A stretch of DNA of 64,000 nt from Halomonas sp. A40-4. Lineage in GTDB: Bacteria > Pseudomonadota > Gammaproteobacteria > Pseudomonadales > Halomonadaceae. The notes under the pieces were generated by a model that ran no database searches, was not told where the DNA came from, and saw only the letters and a program-made list of their open reading frames with translations. This document shows positions 15,874-25,362 of this stretch, piece by piece. Numbering within the stretch: position 1 is the first letter of the stretch; every line of letters starts with the position of its first letter. The position numbers and the translations under genes were made by a program. The DNA lies in contig NZ_CP065230.1 of the NCBI RefSeq assembly GCF_015767635.1, positions 992,001-1,056,000 on the forward strand, given 5' to 3'.

Positions 15874-18036
15874 ATGAAAATCACCTCTTTCGCTTTAAAA
15901 AACTACCGGCGGTTAGCCGACGTAACTCTGGTGCTTGATGATAAAACAACTGTTCTTGTTGGCGCTAACAATAGTGGGAAAACATCATGCATTGGAGCGC
16001 TTCATAATTTCCTGAAAAGCCCAGACAACCTTAAGGTTCGTGATATATCTAAGCAGAATTGGAGAGAAATCCAAAAGCTAGGCAAAGAAGTTGAGAAAGA
16101 ATTCCCCACTAGTGAAATGCTGGAAAAAATATCGAACGAGTTAGTCAATTTATTGCCGAGTTTAGACATCGAAATCACTGCTGAAGCAAGTGAGGCATAT
16201 AAAGTCCGTGATATACTTCCAGACTTGGAATGGAGAGGAGGATCTCTATCTGTTCGTATAAGTTTTGAAGCGGTTGATATTGCAAAACTATGTCGCGAGT
16301 ACGTTGATGCAAAAGTTATAGTGGCCGAACACAAAGGTGAAGTAAATTTGTGGCCTAAAGATTTATGTGATTTCTTGGAAAAAGGTCGTAACTTCAATAA
16401 GTTTATTAAGAAAAAGTACTATATTATAAGTAAAGGGGTAGAACCTGCTGAGAACGAAGTTTTACAGCCCCTCAGGTCTGAAGCTTTAAAAAAATTAATT
16501 CGAGTAGACGTTATTTCTGAACAACGTGGGTTAGGTGCAGAAGATAATACAGATCAAAAAGGACCATATTCAGAAAAGCAACGACTCAATAAGTTGCTTC
16601 GTGAGTATTATGAGCGCATTTTGAGTCCAGAAGATTTTCCTGGGGCAGAAGATATCGAGGTTTTAGGGAGCCAACAAAAACTGGAACAGGGCTTCACCGA
16701 CAGGTTAAATAAACAGTTCGAAGCTCCCTTTAACGAACTTAAGGATATGGGATACCCCGGAATCGGTGGCAATCCGACAGTTGAAATTGCCGCAAAAATT
16801 AGCGGTGTAGATGCTTTGCAAAAATCGTCTTCGGTCAGGTATCGGTTTGATAAAATGGAAGAGGAATTTCTTCCTGAAAGTTACTTAGGGCTTGGATATC
16901 AAAATCTAATATATTTAACCTTTAGGCTTCTAGAATTCCGAGATAAATGGATGCGCGTTGGTAAATCGATTTCTTCGGGAGAGAATATCGACGCACAGGT
17001 TGAGCCAATTCACTTGGTTCTTCTTGAAGAGCCAGAAGTTAACCTACATGCACAAGTGCAAAGAGTATTCGTATCGAAAGCTTATAGTACACTGCGAAAC
17101 CATCCTGATTTACGAGACAATAAGACTGACGAAGATAAGCCTGAATATCAGACACAGCTTGTGATTAGCACTCACTCCACTCATATTATTAATGATATAG
17201 ATTTCAAAGATCTACGCTACTTCAGGCGAAACGATGCTGACGCCTCTATTGCAATGGATTATACATCAGTTGCAAACATGTCAGAGCTTTTTGTGAAGGG
17301 AAAAGACGAACTTTTGTTCGTAAAAAAACATTTGAAGCTTACTCATTGTGACATCTTCTTTGCCGATGGCGTTATTTTTGTTGAAGGCCAAGCTGAACGT
17401 CTACTCGTGCCAGAGTTTATTTCCAAGAGCTTTCCAAGTTTATTGAGTCGATATATTTCTGTGCTTGAGGTTAGCGGTGCGCATACTCACAAGTATCGTG
17501 AGTTGATAGAGAAACTTGGTGTTGCAACTTTAGTTCTAACCGATCTAGATTCTGTTAATTCCAATGGGAAGTCCTGTTTCCCAGAAAAAAGGGTAGATCA
17601 GAAGACCAGCAATAATACCTTGAAGATATGGCATCCAAAGAAAGAGGCCCTGGATGAATTAGTGGCTTTACCTCAAGAAGAGAATGCTACAACAAGCCAA
17701 GGTGCACCGCTTTATATTGCGTACCAAAAGCCAACATATATATCTGGAAAGGAGGTTTTATCCAGAACTTTTGAAGATTCATTGATTTTGGCGAATTTTG
17801 AGGATGAATATTTCCAGAAGAAAAAAACACTTCAAGCAGCAAAAGCAGCCTTCGAAAATGAAAGTCAACCGTTGTCAAAGTCACTCTATGACTATGTGCA
17901 AGGTTTAAAGAAGGGTGATTTTGCCTTCGACTGCCTTTTTCACCTCGCGAGTGAGGAAGGTAAAAGCTTTAATCCACCTGGGTACATGAATGAAGGCCTA
18001 AAGTGGCTAGAAGTTCAGCTTTCACCTAAATCTTAG
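15874..18036 (+). CDS. gajA: Gabija GajA: OLD-family ATPase / TOPRIM nuclease
   Basis: 720-residue OLD-type protein. The N-terminal ABC-ATPase begins ITSFALKNYRRL, has Walker A GANNSGKTS (residues 30-38) and Walker B LLEEPEVNLH (about 383-392), with the H-loop region VISTHSTH after it. The C-terminal TOPRIM nuclease has VEGQAERLLVPEF (about 502-514) and LTDLD (about 554-558) for metal binding. In Gabija, GajA nicks DNA and acts with the helicase GajB against phage. At 720 residues it is longer than the roughly 580 I recall for the type protein; the extra length seems to lie in the ATPase half. AAGG lies 9 nt before the ATG. The gajB gene follows after 9 nt. Confidence 0.87.
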   Translation: MKITSFALKNYRRLADVTLVLDDKTTVLVGANNSGKTSCIGALHNFLKSPDNLKVRDISKQNWREIQKLGKEVEKEFPTSEMLEKISNELVNLLPSLDIEITAEASEAYKVRDILPDLEWRGGSLSVRISFEAVDIAKLCREYVDAKVIVAEHKGEVNLWPKDLCDFLEKGRNFNKFIKKKYYIISKGVEPAENEVLQPLRSEALKKLIRVDVISEQRGLGAEDNTDQKGPYSEKQRLNKLLREYYERILSPEDFPGAEDIEVLGSQQKLEQGFTDRLNKQFEAPFNELKDMGYPGIGGNPTVEIAAKISGVDALQKSSSVRYRFDKMEEEFLPESYLGLGYQNLIYLTFRLLEFRDKWMRVGKSISSGENIDAQVEPIHLVLLEEPEVNLHAQVQRVFVSKAYSTLRNHPDLRDNKTDEDKPEYQTQLVISTHSTHIINDIDFKDLRYFRRNDADASIAMDYTSVANMSELFVKGKDELLFVKKHLKLTHCDIFFADGVIFVEGQAERLLVPEFISKSFPSLLSRYISVLEVSGAHTHKYRELIEKLGVATLVLTDLDSVNSNGKSCFPEKRVDQKTSNNTLKIWHPKKEALDELVALPQEENATTSQGAPLYIAYQKPTYISGKEVLSRTFEDSLILANFEDEYFQKKKTLQAAKAAFENESQPLSKSLYDYVQGLKKGDFAFDCLFHLASEEGKSFNPPGYMNEGLKWLEVQLSPKS

Positions 18037-18045
18037 AAGGTAGTT

Positions 18046-19971
18046 ATGTCAAAAGAATTATACTTAGCAGAAACCAGACCTGTTAATCATGACAATAGCA
18101 TTGATAAAGGTATCCAAGAGTGTCTCCATATAGGGTCGAGGAAAAGCTTTATCACCTTTGCAGGGGCTGGGTCGGGAAAAACCTACTCTCTAAAAGAAGC
18201 TCTTGATTTTCTGAAAGCTCAATACTCTGATGACTTTTCCCGCCAGGGAAAGAAAATCGCGGTTGTTACCTTTACAAACAATGCAGCAGAAGAAATCAAA
18301 GACCGGATCGAGCAAAATGTAGTCTTTGCCGTCTCAACGGTTCATAGCTTTTGTTGGTCGGCTATTGCTGGCTTCAATGAAGACATTCGTAAGTGGTACT
18401 TGGAGACGATCCCCTCTGAGCTCGAGAAGGTTCAAGATGAGGAAAGACGTGGACGTGCTGGAAAGGCTTCGGATGCTCGCAAAAGAACTATCATCCGTCT
18501 CACTGAAAAAATGGAATGGTTAGCCGAATCACGTTCGTTTATTTACGACCCAAACGGCCTCAAATCGTCTCAGAATGCATTGTCTCACGCGGATGTTTTG
18601 AAAATTTTCTCCCACTTTTTGACCACTAAGCCGATGATGGCCGAAGTCATAGTAAATAAATTCCCTTTCATATTCATCGATGAAAGCCAGGATACGAACA
18701 AAGATGTAGTGAGCGCATTTTTTGAACTGCAAGATGCAAAATCGGATAAAGTAGTTATAGGCTTGTTTGGAGATACGATGCAACGCATCTTTGGCGGAGG
18801 AGAACCTGAACTAGGTAAGACTAAGCCAATCGGGTGGACCACTTTCGACAAGAAAATGAACCATCGCTCAGCTAGGCGCATCGTTGGTTTGGGTAATCAA
18901 ATTCGTTATGAAGATGATAAACGCAAACAGTATGCCCGCGATGGAGCTGCAGAAGGTTACGTACGATATTTCTTACTTCCACACGGCGTGCCAAATAAAG
19001 ACGAAGTTGAAGCGAAAATTCGTGAAACTATGGCCGAAGTTACGGGTGACACGGAATGGACAGATACTCGATCTAAAGAAACCGCTATTTTAATTTTGGA
19101 ACATAAAATGGCTGGGCGTCGGCTTGGCTTTGATGATCTTTGGGACAACCTCTCAAAGTCAAGCAGTATTAAAGACCGAATTTCCGAAGGTGAAAATGCC
19201 GAATTAAATTTTTTCTCTTATCTTGTTTTTCCTTTGGCTGATGCAAGCCTGAAAAAAAGACCAGCCGAATTGATGTATATCTTGAGAGAAAGCAAATCGC
19301 CTCTGTTGGAAACTAGTGTGTTTGACGTTAACAAGGACGATCCGCTCGCGCTTGCCCGAGCTGCGGAACATGATTTTAGAGATGTGATTTCAAATGATAA
19401 AGTCAGTTTTCGCGAAGTTCTAGAAGTGCTTGCTGAGCACAAGCTCCTGAGAATTCCATCCAAATTGCAGTCGTTTGTGGCACATTCCGAAGAAAGTGAG
19501 ATTGAATCAGAGACAGAACAAAAGGAAGCTTTACTGGAAATCGAAGAAGAACCTGAAGGCTGGGATGACAGCGAGATTGCTGCTTGGGCTGAAGCTTTGG
19601 AGACTGATTTTTTTCAGATTCGGTACTATAAGGACTACATTGATGAGAACTCCATTTTTCGGACTCATCAAGGTGTGAAGGGCAACGAATTCGAGCGTGT
19701 TATGGTTGTCATGGATGATGATGAAGCAGGCGGGTTCTTGTTTTCCTACGAGCAGTATTTTGGCGCGAAGGAACTTTCACCAGCAAGTCAGAAGAAACGG
19801 AATGAAGGCGAAGAAACTGGCTTGGATCGCACTCGGAGGTTGTTTTATGTCACATCCACACGAGCGAAGAGCAGCCTCGCCCATGTGATTTATACTTCCG
19901 ATATTGCTAAGGTACGGGAAAATCTTATTAAAAAAAGATTTGCGCGAGAAGATGAAATTTTTGAGTTTTAA
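18046..19971 (+). CDS. gajB: Gabija GajB: UvrD/Rep-like SF1 helicase
   Basis: 641-residue superfamily 1A helicase. Motif I is FAGAGSGKTYS (Walker A, residues about 38-48), Ia VVTFTNNAAEEIKDR, II FIFIDESQDTN, III GLFGDTMQRIF, V HQGVKGNEFERVMVV and VI RRLFYVTSTRAKSSL. In Gabija GajB senses DNA ends and nucleotide use and works with GajA. An AGAAGG precedes the ATG. The 9-nt gap from gajA shows one operon. The protein is longer than the roughly 500 residues I recall for the type GajB, with an acidic insert (ESEIESETEQKEALLEIEEE) before motif V. Low GC agrees with horizontal acquisition. Confidence 0.87.
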   Translation: MSKELYLAETRPVNHDNSIDKGIQECLHIGSRKSFITFAGAGSGKTYSLKEALDFLKAQYSDDFSRQGKKIAVVTFTNNAAEEIKDRIEQNVVFAVSTVHSFCWSAIAGFNEDIRKWYLETIPSELEKVQDEERRGRAGKASDARKRTIIRLTEKMEWLAESRSFIYDPNGLKSSQNALSHADVLKIFSHFLTTKPMMAEVIVNKFPFIFIDESQDTNKDVVSAFFELQDAKSDKVVIGLFGDTMQRIFGGGEPELGKTKPIGWTTFDKKMNHRSARRIVGLGNQIRYEDDKRKQYARDGAAEGYVRYFLLPHGVPNKDEVEAKIRETMAEVTGDTEWTDTRSKETAILILEHKMAGRRLGFDDLWDNLSKSSSIKDRISEGENAELNFFSYLVFPLADASLKKRPAELMYILRESKSPLLETSVFDVNKDDPLALARAAEHDFRDVISNDKVSFREVLEVLAEHKLLRIPSKLQSFVAHSEESEIESETEQKEALLEIEEEPEGWDDSEIAAWAEALETDFFQIRYYKDYIDENSIFRTHQGVKGNEFERVMVVMDDDEAGGFLFSYEQYFGAKELSPASQKKRNEGEETGLDRTRRLFYVTSTRAKSSLAHVIYTSDIAKVRENLIKKRFAREDEIFEF

Positions 19972-20153
19972 GGAGACAAGGCTTAATTCTGCGCTCCTAA
20001 ACTTAGCATTGCAAAAAAGTAATTGATGTAATGCCAGATTTTTTTACGAAAAGTTGTTGTGTGTATGCTATCGAGAGAGCAGTTTAATCTGGAGGGCCTT
20101 AATGATCTCAGGAAATGGACGTGATATAATTCAAGCTAGCCGAGGTTATCGAA

Positions 20154-20996
20154 ATGTCATCCGAGTCTAACACTTCCGATCACCACAAGCAGCGGTCAGA
20201 GTTCATCCGAAACCTGGTTCAAAAAACACAACCTGAGCAACCCACGAAGGTTAGCGTCCCGGTCATCCCAAGAACGATCGTGCAGTTTTGGCATGACCTT
20301 GCCGAGCTACCGGATGATGTCGCGGAATGCATCACGTCTTGGTCGCAGTGGGAAAGCCGCGGATTTGTACATAGGCTGTTCGATAGGCAGAGTGCCGAAG
20401 ATTTTATCAGTCGTACGCTCAGTCATGAGCACGTACTGGCGTTTGGTCGCTGCTACCACCCTGCCATGCAAGCCGACTATTTTCGATTGTGTTACATATC
20501 CGTAGAGGGTGGGCTTTACGTCGACGCTGATGATGTCTGCATTGCTACAGACATTAGTTTTTTATTTCACGGTTCGCAGCTAAAAGTCCAACCGCTTTGC
20601 TATGACATCGATTCGGACTCAATGATTGAGCCTGCAGATTTTTTAAAGCAATCGTCTGAGCCAAAAAACTGGATTTTCTATGTCAATAATAATCCGCTTG
20701 TCGGCAGAAAAGGAGACCCCATCGTAGAACGATCTTTGATGCGATCAACGCGACAATTAAATGATGCCCATAGGGGTGAGCTTCTTGAAATTCAGTCGGC
20801 AACCGGTCCAGGAAACTTGTCAAGGACTATCTTTGAGATGGGGACGGCCTCGGATATTGAAGGTGATTTATTGATCCTCAAAGACTGGGAAGCGACTGCG
20901 ATTTCAAAGTGGCCACTCAGCTACCGCAATGATGCGCGGAACTGGCGTCATTCAAATCAAAAGTCGTTTGACGTATCAGAAGGTCGTGTGAAATGA
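20154..20996 (+). CDS. glycosyltransferase with DXD sugar-binding motif (GT32-like)
   Basis: 280-residue protein of the Gly_transf_sug (DXD) type. IPRTIVQFWHD near residue 40 is the opening strand, followed by MQADYFRLCYISVEGGLYVDADD, where the DADD (about residues 122-127) binds metal and nucleotide sugar. It should transfer a sugar onto a surface or capsular glycan or onto a protein, in the cytoplasm. Its stop overlaps the start of the next gene by 4 nt (ATGA), so the two are coupled. A 22-codon frame with a strong GGAGG starts at 20102 and overlaps this start, which may help translation. GC content is intermediate between the gajAB genes and the core. Confidence 0.8.
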   Translation: MSSESNTSDHHKQRSEFIRNLVQKTQPEQPTKVSVPVIPRTIVQFWHDLAELPDDVAECITSWSQWESRGFVHRLFDRQSAEDFISRTLSHEHVLAFGRCYHPAMQADYFRLCYISVEGGLYVDADDVCIATDISFLFHGSQLKVQPLCYDIDSDSMIEPADFLKQSSEPKNWIFYVNNNPLVGRKGDPIVERSLMRSTRQLNDAHRGELLEIQSATGPGNLSRTIFEMGTASDIEGDLLILKDWEATAISKWPLSYRNDARNWRHSNQKSFDVSEGRVK

Positions 20997-23224
20997 ATCT
21001 CTCACGACCTCTGCGTGGCGCGCAGCGTCTGGCGCATTCACTAATGATAAAATGCCGAGCTTTGCTGCCACGGCAGCGGTGTCTTGCTTTTGGCCCGAAT
21101 AGTGAGATGGGAAGCTCACAGATCAATGACATCTACGTCATCAATCTGGACCGACAGCCTGATCGCTTAGCAGCTGTTCATTGCGAGCTTGCCCGCATTA
21201 TAGACGCGGCTGGCGACCCCCTTACACGACGGTTGATCCGGCACCCGGCATGTGACGCACAGGCGGACGGCTTCGTAGTGAGCGACATCCCTGAGTTAGT
21301 TTCTTGCTACACCTTATCTGATCAACTGTTTGTCGAGCCGCAGCCTCAGACACTCCCAGCTGGATTCGACCTGAATCGTCCAATTGATATTAGCGATGCA
21401 GAGGCTGCTGTTGCCCGCTCGCATGTAGACGTCTGGAAAAAAATTGCGACATCGAACTCGTCGTATGCGCTCGTACTAGAGGACGACGTGTTATTTGATC
21501 ACCGCTTCGGGAGCCTCGTCGATAAAGCGTGGGGTGAACTTTTGGAAGCTACTGACGACACTGAAGCGGCATTTGACGTTCTCTACGTTTCATATAAGGA
21601 AGTCAGGTACGGAGCCCCAAAGGTGCTGGTTTCACCAAGCGTGTATCGTCCGGAACGTGGTCTTTGGTATTTATCTGGATACGTGCTCTCTAGGCGGGGC
21701 GCGCAGCGTCTACTCAAGTTACTCCCGTGCCGTGGCCCCGTTGATCTCTGGATCAACCACAAATTTCGGGATCTTGAGGTGCGAGCCGTCCGGCGGTCGG
21801 TTATCAGCCAGAGAGTCGATTATCAGTCGACAAATTTGTACTCGATTCTGCCTGCACTGAGCCAAATTGGCGTACTTAACGACGAAACGCCTGGAACTTT
21901 TAACCAGCGGCCTAGTGTATTTCCCTTATTCGCATTCGGTGCTACTGACTCCGGCCTCTCATCGCTTGCAATGGCACTTTCCATGCTGGGCTATCGTTGC
22001 TGCAGTGATCTTGATGACCTGCCCGAAAGCGAGCTTTCCGCCTTGTTTCATGGCAAAGCTAGCCGTCGGTTCGACGCTTATGTAAATATTGCTTCACTCA
22101 CTTCTCATATCCCTAGGCTGCGGCAGAAATATCCTAGTGCCAAGTTTATAGTTTTAGTTGGAGCCCTAGATGACTTGGGTTCAGCTTTCGACTTTCTCCA
22201 TACCCTTGGAGACGAAGTGCTAAGTCTTTCCGGGGATGACAGTCCAAGCTGGCGTTTGCTCTGTGAGCACCTTCATCTTGCGCCACCAAATGCTTCATAT
22301 CCTATCGTGCCTGATATAGGTCTCCGGAAGATTCGGCGGCACGGAGCCGATAGATCAACGTCCCGAACCGCGAGACAGCTGCGACACGATGGATCGCCTT
22401 GGATCGTACCGCCGCGTTACAAGTGGACTGGAATTGATGTCAATCCGTCGAATGTGCCAGCTATCGGTAAAGGGCTTTGGGTGAGATTTCACGATGATCT
22501 AAATGTAGTGAGTCCGTCGCGTTGGATGCTCCGAGACGACACCTTCCCTGGAAACCTCGGGCTCTTCCGGCCCGGGAATGTAACCATGGCGCAGGAGGGG
22601 GGCACTAACCTTTCCGTGCGGGAAGAATCGCTGGGCGTGCGGGATATGAGCGCTGCAGCTATATCAAGTAGAGGCCGCTTTCACTTCGGGCGCTTTGAAG
22701 CGACATTTCAAGCCACGAATGTGCCAGGCCTTGTGACCGGCTTCTTCCTCCACCGCGATTCACCACGACAGGAGATCGACATCGAAATTACTGGCGACCG
22801 ACCGGATCGCCTCCTAGTCAACGTCTTCTACAACCCAGGGTCAGAAGGGGCTAAGTACGACTACGGCTATCGGGGCTCGCCCGTAGGCATCGCCTTGGGG
22901 TTCGACGCCTCCAAGGGACTTCATACCTTCGCGATTGAGTGGGGTGCAGATGAGATTTGCTGGTTCGTCGATGGTGTGCTAGTGCATCGCCGTGTCCTAT
23001 GGGATCCGACCCCCATCCCTCATTTGCCCATGACTTTGCATGTAAACACGTGGCCGACGCGTTCAAGGGAGCTTGCTGGGCGTTTGGCCATTAATGCACT
23101 CCCCGGAACAGCCTACATCAGACAGATCACTGTTAACGCGATCAATGGGGACGTTGAGTACCAGCAGAGCCCCACAGTTTTTGCTCTTCGTTCAGAGCAA
23201 GAACTTGCTAGCGATAGCTTGTAA
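20993..23224 (+). CDS. three-part fusion: GT25 glycosyltransferase, sulfotransferase-like domain, GH16-like domain
   Basis: 743 residues with three recognisable parts. Residues about 44-290 are GT25 (LPS-type): YVINLDRQPDRL at 48-59, the DxD-like LVLEDDVLFD near 160 and SGYVLSRRGAQRLL. Residues about 305-400 resemble a sulfotransferase: FGATDSGLSSLAMALSMLGYR has the position of the phosphosulfate loop but lacks its basic residue, so it may be inactive. Residues about 450-735 are GH16-like, with FHFGRFEATF and the catalytic EIDIE motif near 594-598, ending in a WFVDGVLVHR strand. No signal peptide is seen. ATG at 20993 couples to the GT32 gene; ATG at 21107 would omit a basic lead of 38 residues. 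Confidence 0.75.
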   Translation: MNLSRPLRGAQRLAHSLMIKCRALLPRQRCLAFGPNSEMGSSQINDIYVINLDRQPDRLAAVHCELARIIDAAGDPLTRRLIRHPACDAQADGFVVSDIPELVSCYTLSDQLFVEPQPQTLPAGFDLNRPIDISDAEAAVARSHVDVWKKIATSNSSYALVLEDDVLFDHRFGSLVDKAWGELLEATDDTEAAFDVLYVSYKEVRYGAPKVLVSPSVYRPERGLWYLSGYVLSRRGAQRLLKLLPCRGPVDLWINHKFRDLEVRAVRRSVISQRVDYQSTNLYSILPALSQIGVLNDETPGTFNQRPSVFPLFAFGATDSGLSSLAMALSMLGYRCCSDLDDLPESELSALFHGKASRRFDAYVNIASLTSHIPRLRQKYPSAKFIVLVGALDDLGSAFDFLHTLGDEVLSLSGDDSPSWRLLCEHLHLAPPNASYPIVPDIGLRKIRRHGADRSTSRTARQLRHDGSPWIVPPRYKWTGIDVNPSNVPAIGKGLWVRFHDDLNVVSPSRWMLRDDTFPGNLGLFRPGNVTMAQEGGTNLSVREESLGVRDMSAAAISSRGRFHFGRFEATFQATNVPGLVTGFFLHRDSPRQEIDIEITGDRPDRLLVNVFYNPGSEGAKYDYGYRGSPVGIALGFDASKGLHTFAIEWGADEICWFVDGVLVHRRVLWDPTPIPHLPMTLHVNTWPTRSRELAGRLAINALPGTAYIRQITVNAINGDVEYQQSPTVFALRSEQELASDSL

Positions 23225-23510
23225 TGTGGCCGACCTGATTAGCACGGCTACCAGCAGCCAAGAGTTGCTAACTATAAGACAACTGCACCTTGGCCTTGGT
23301 CACCTGTAACGAAATTGTCCTGGGTGTTCTAGACACCACTTGGTCTTGTATTTGTGCCTTGAGGGGATTGTCTAAGCGGTCAATTTAAGTGTTCGGATAA
23401 GGTTTTCATCTAATGATGAGCGATTACAGCAGCTTTCTAAAAGACTGCTTTTGGCCGAAAACCGTCACCACCAGCACTGGTAATGTCGGCTTTGATTACA
23501 ACCTTCCCAT
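23225..23510. other. intergenic sequence left of the first recD tail copy
   Basis: No gene supported. GGTGT/ACACC arms flank TCTAG near 23317, and a quasi-palindrome GACTGCTTTTGGCCGAAAAC lies near 23446. A 50-odd-codon frame from 23413 runs into the recD tail copy and is not convincing. Confidence 0.4.
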
Positions 23511-23737
23511 CCCACTTACTCGCATAACCTCCCTGTCACCGCATCATTCAATATCCCGCGTTTGGCCTCAATCAACGTGAGCCAGTCGCGGGCACGGGTG
23601 ATGCTGGTGTAGGCCAGCTCGCGGATGAGGATGAGGATGGGGTTGGGAGTTGGCGGTAGCAGTAGGGCGGTATGCAGGGACTCCGAGCCTTGGGGGCTGC
23701 GTACCGTCATCGCGAACACGGGTTCTATTGCTTGCAG
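23511..23737 (-). pseudogene. recD 3'-end copy A (decayed)
   Basis: On the minus strand this encodes a piece clearly related to the RecD C-terminus: VFAMTV, then GSE-LHTALLLPPTPNPIL, ITRARDWLTLIEAKRGIL and NDAVT, against the intact gene at 28296. There is a 6-nt insertion (ILILIRE for ILTRE) and the last residues are frameshifted. Similarity stops close to the recD stop codon on one side and near the HAVE codons on the other. Confidence 0.85.
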
Positions 23738-23761
23738 CTAGCAGGGTTTACGGTTTGACGG

Positions 23762-23790
23762 TTATCATTTGCGATCAGGGGGGTTATAAA
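23762..23790 (+). promoter_or_regulatory. sigma70-type promoter of the DUF1993 gene
   Basis: TTATCA (23762-23767) and TATAAA (23785-23790) are separated by 17 nt. Transcription would start near 23797, just before the inverted repeat at 23803-23822. Confidence 0.55.
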
Positions 23791-23802
23791 ATGGGCGTGC
23801 GG

Positions 23803-23822
23803 TAGTGACCATTCTGTCACTA
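23803..23822. promoter_or_regulatory. operator-like perfect inverted repeat before the DUF1993 gene
   Basis: TAGTGAC (23803-23809) pairs with GTCACTA (23816-23822) with a 6-nt centre. It lies right after the predicted transcription start and 24 nt before the ATG, the place of a repressor site. No regulator gene is adjacent. Confidence 0.5.
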
Positions 23823-23845
23823 TCGATTCAATAGGAAGAACGCTA

Positions 23846-24412
23846 ATGTCATTAACGCAACTGCTGGTTCCCACCTATACACAAATGCTTGGTGCGCTTT
23901 CGAGCTGGCTGAAAAAGGCGCAGGCACAGATGCCTGAAGCTGACGCACAGGCGCTGCTATCCGCACGTCTCGCACCGGATATGTATCCGCTGTCGACTCA
24001 GGTTCGGTTTGCTTGTGTACAAGCTCAAGAGGCGGTCTACCGTCTTCAAGACGAGGCGCTGCCACCTACTATCACGACACTGCTCGATGAAGGGCGAAAC
24101 GCTGGAGAGCAACCCGGCTCTCTCGCGGATGCGCAAACGCGTATTGATGAAACCATTGCTTTGCTCGACGGCCTTTCCCGCGATGCGTTGGATGTAGACG
24201 CGGATAAGCCCCTGGTGCATGAACTTCCCAACGGCATGGTTCTGGATTTAACCGCTGAACAATATGCGCGGGATTGGACACTGGCTCAGTTTTATTTTCA
24301 CCTCATGACCGCCTATTCCATATTGCGCAGCGAGAAGGTCGAACTTGGAAAAGCCGATTATGTAGCGCACCTGTTTCGGTATATTCGCCCGGAAACGATT
24401 CCTAACGCTTGA
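23846..24412 (+). CDS. DUF1993 family protein
   Basis: 188-residue protein of the DUF1993 family, which has a DinB-like helical-bundle look. Marks are SLTQLLVPTYTQML at the start, LAPDMYPLSTQVRFACVQAQEAVYRL in the first third and WTLAQFYFHLMTAYSILRSEKVELGKADYV near the end. The biochemical role is unknown. It has its own promoter and an operator-like repeat directly upstream, and it is flanked on both sides by decayed recD tail copies, so it is the only gene of a 0.76-kb cargo block. Codon use is closer to the chromosome than that of the cassettes. Confidence 0.85.
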   Translation: MSLTQLLVPTYTQMLGALSSWLKKAQAQMPEADAQALLSARLAPDMYPLSTQVRFACVQAQEAVYRLQDEALPPTITTLLDEGRNAGEQPGSLADAQTRIDETIALLDGLSRDALDVDADKPLVHELPNGMVLDLTAEQYARDWTLAQFYFHLMTAYSILRSEKVELGKADYVAHLFRYIRPETIPNA

Positions 24413-24499
24413 ATGCTTGGTTATGCGTGCAGTGTGACAGCGTAATCGTTGAGAGAGCTCTGCATACAGCCAGCGAATGTTCTCTAGCTGGTTTTACTC

Positions 24500-24772
24500 C
24501 GCGAACCCACTCACTCTCAAAACCTCCCTCGTCACTGCATCATTCAATATGCCGCGTTTGGCTTCGATCAGCGTGAGCCATTCGCGGGCGCGGGGAATGT
24601 CGGTAGAGCGCTTGCGTGTGAGGATAGGTTGGGTGTGGGCGGAAGCAGCAGGGCGATGTGCAGGGAGTCCGAGCTCTGTGATTTGTGTACCGACACCGTA
24701 AAGATGGTTTCCACTGCATGCATGCAAGGAGGCAGTATTCAACAGATGGGCTTTTTCGGGTTGCTGCTTCGC
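24500..24772 (-). pseudogene. recD 3'-end copy B (decayed)
   Basis: The minus strand aligns with the last 270 nt of recD. RAREWLTLIEAKRGILNDAVTREVLRVSG is kept almost intact and similarity continues upstream through the HAVET part to the INWVLPS codons, with several frameshifts in the middle. It reaches further into recD than copy A. It separates the DUF1993 block from the Lrp/exporter block. Confidence 0.85.
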
Positions 24773-24910
24773 TAAGATATGGGCGACCTAATAAATCCCT
24801 GACTTTATTGCGTGACGCTTATGAGACGTCTTCTCAAATATACAGCAATCTAATATATTAAATGTAGGCACGGGTTTAAAGGTTCACAAGCATGATAGGC
24901 GGGTATTAGC

Positions 24911-25345
24911 ATGGAAATTAAAGATGATGTGGATCGCCAGATTATCGAAATTCTCAAAATCAACGCCAGAGAGAGATTTTCTGATATTGCGCGTCGTGTC
25001 AATCGGTCAAGGACTGCAGTAGAAAAACGGATTGAGCGCTTAGAAGCGGATGGAATTATCCAAGGCTATAATGTTGTATTGGCCAGTGATAACGTGAAAT
25101 CAGAAAAGCTCGGTGGCTTTGTTATTATTACCCACGTAGATGGTGCGCAATGTGAAAACTTGTTAGATGATCTGTCGATCTTCGGTATTATTAAACGAAG
25201 ATTATCGGTATATGGAGAAATGGACCTGGTTCTGGAGATAGAGTACAAAACACTCGAAGAAATGATGGAGCTAAAGTACTATCTTATGGAACATGCCAAG
25301 GTCAAGACTGTGACAATTTTACCTGTAATCAAGGAGTGGGTGTGA
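24911..25345 (+). CDS. Lrp/AsnC-family transcriptional regulator
   Basis: 144 residues, standard length. The N-terminal HTH (residues 4-60) reads DRQIIEILKINARERFSDIARRVNRSRTAVEKRIERLEADGII; the C-terminal RAM domain includes GGFVIITHVDG and YGEMDLVLEIEYKTLEEM. These regulators bind amino acids and often control a neighbouring transporter. The gene converges on an amino acid permease/exporter gene 17 nt away. Its strand and its position next to the exporter, cupin and YcgG genes make it the likely local regulator, sensing the amino acid they handle. Confidence 0.9.
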   Translation: MEIKDDVDRQIIEILKINARERFSDIARRVNRSRTAVEKRIERLEADGIIQGYNVVLASDNVKSEKLGGFVIITHVDGAQCENLLDDLSIFGIIKRRLSVYGEMDLVLEIEYKTLEEMMELKYYLMEHAKVKTVTILPVIKEWV

Positions 25346-25362
25346 CTCCACTCCTAACGTCA

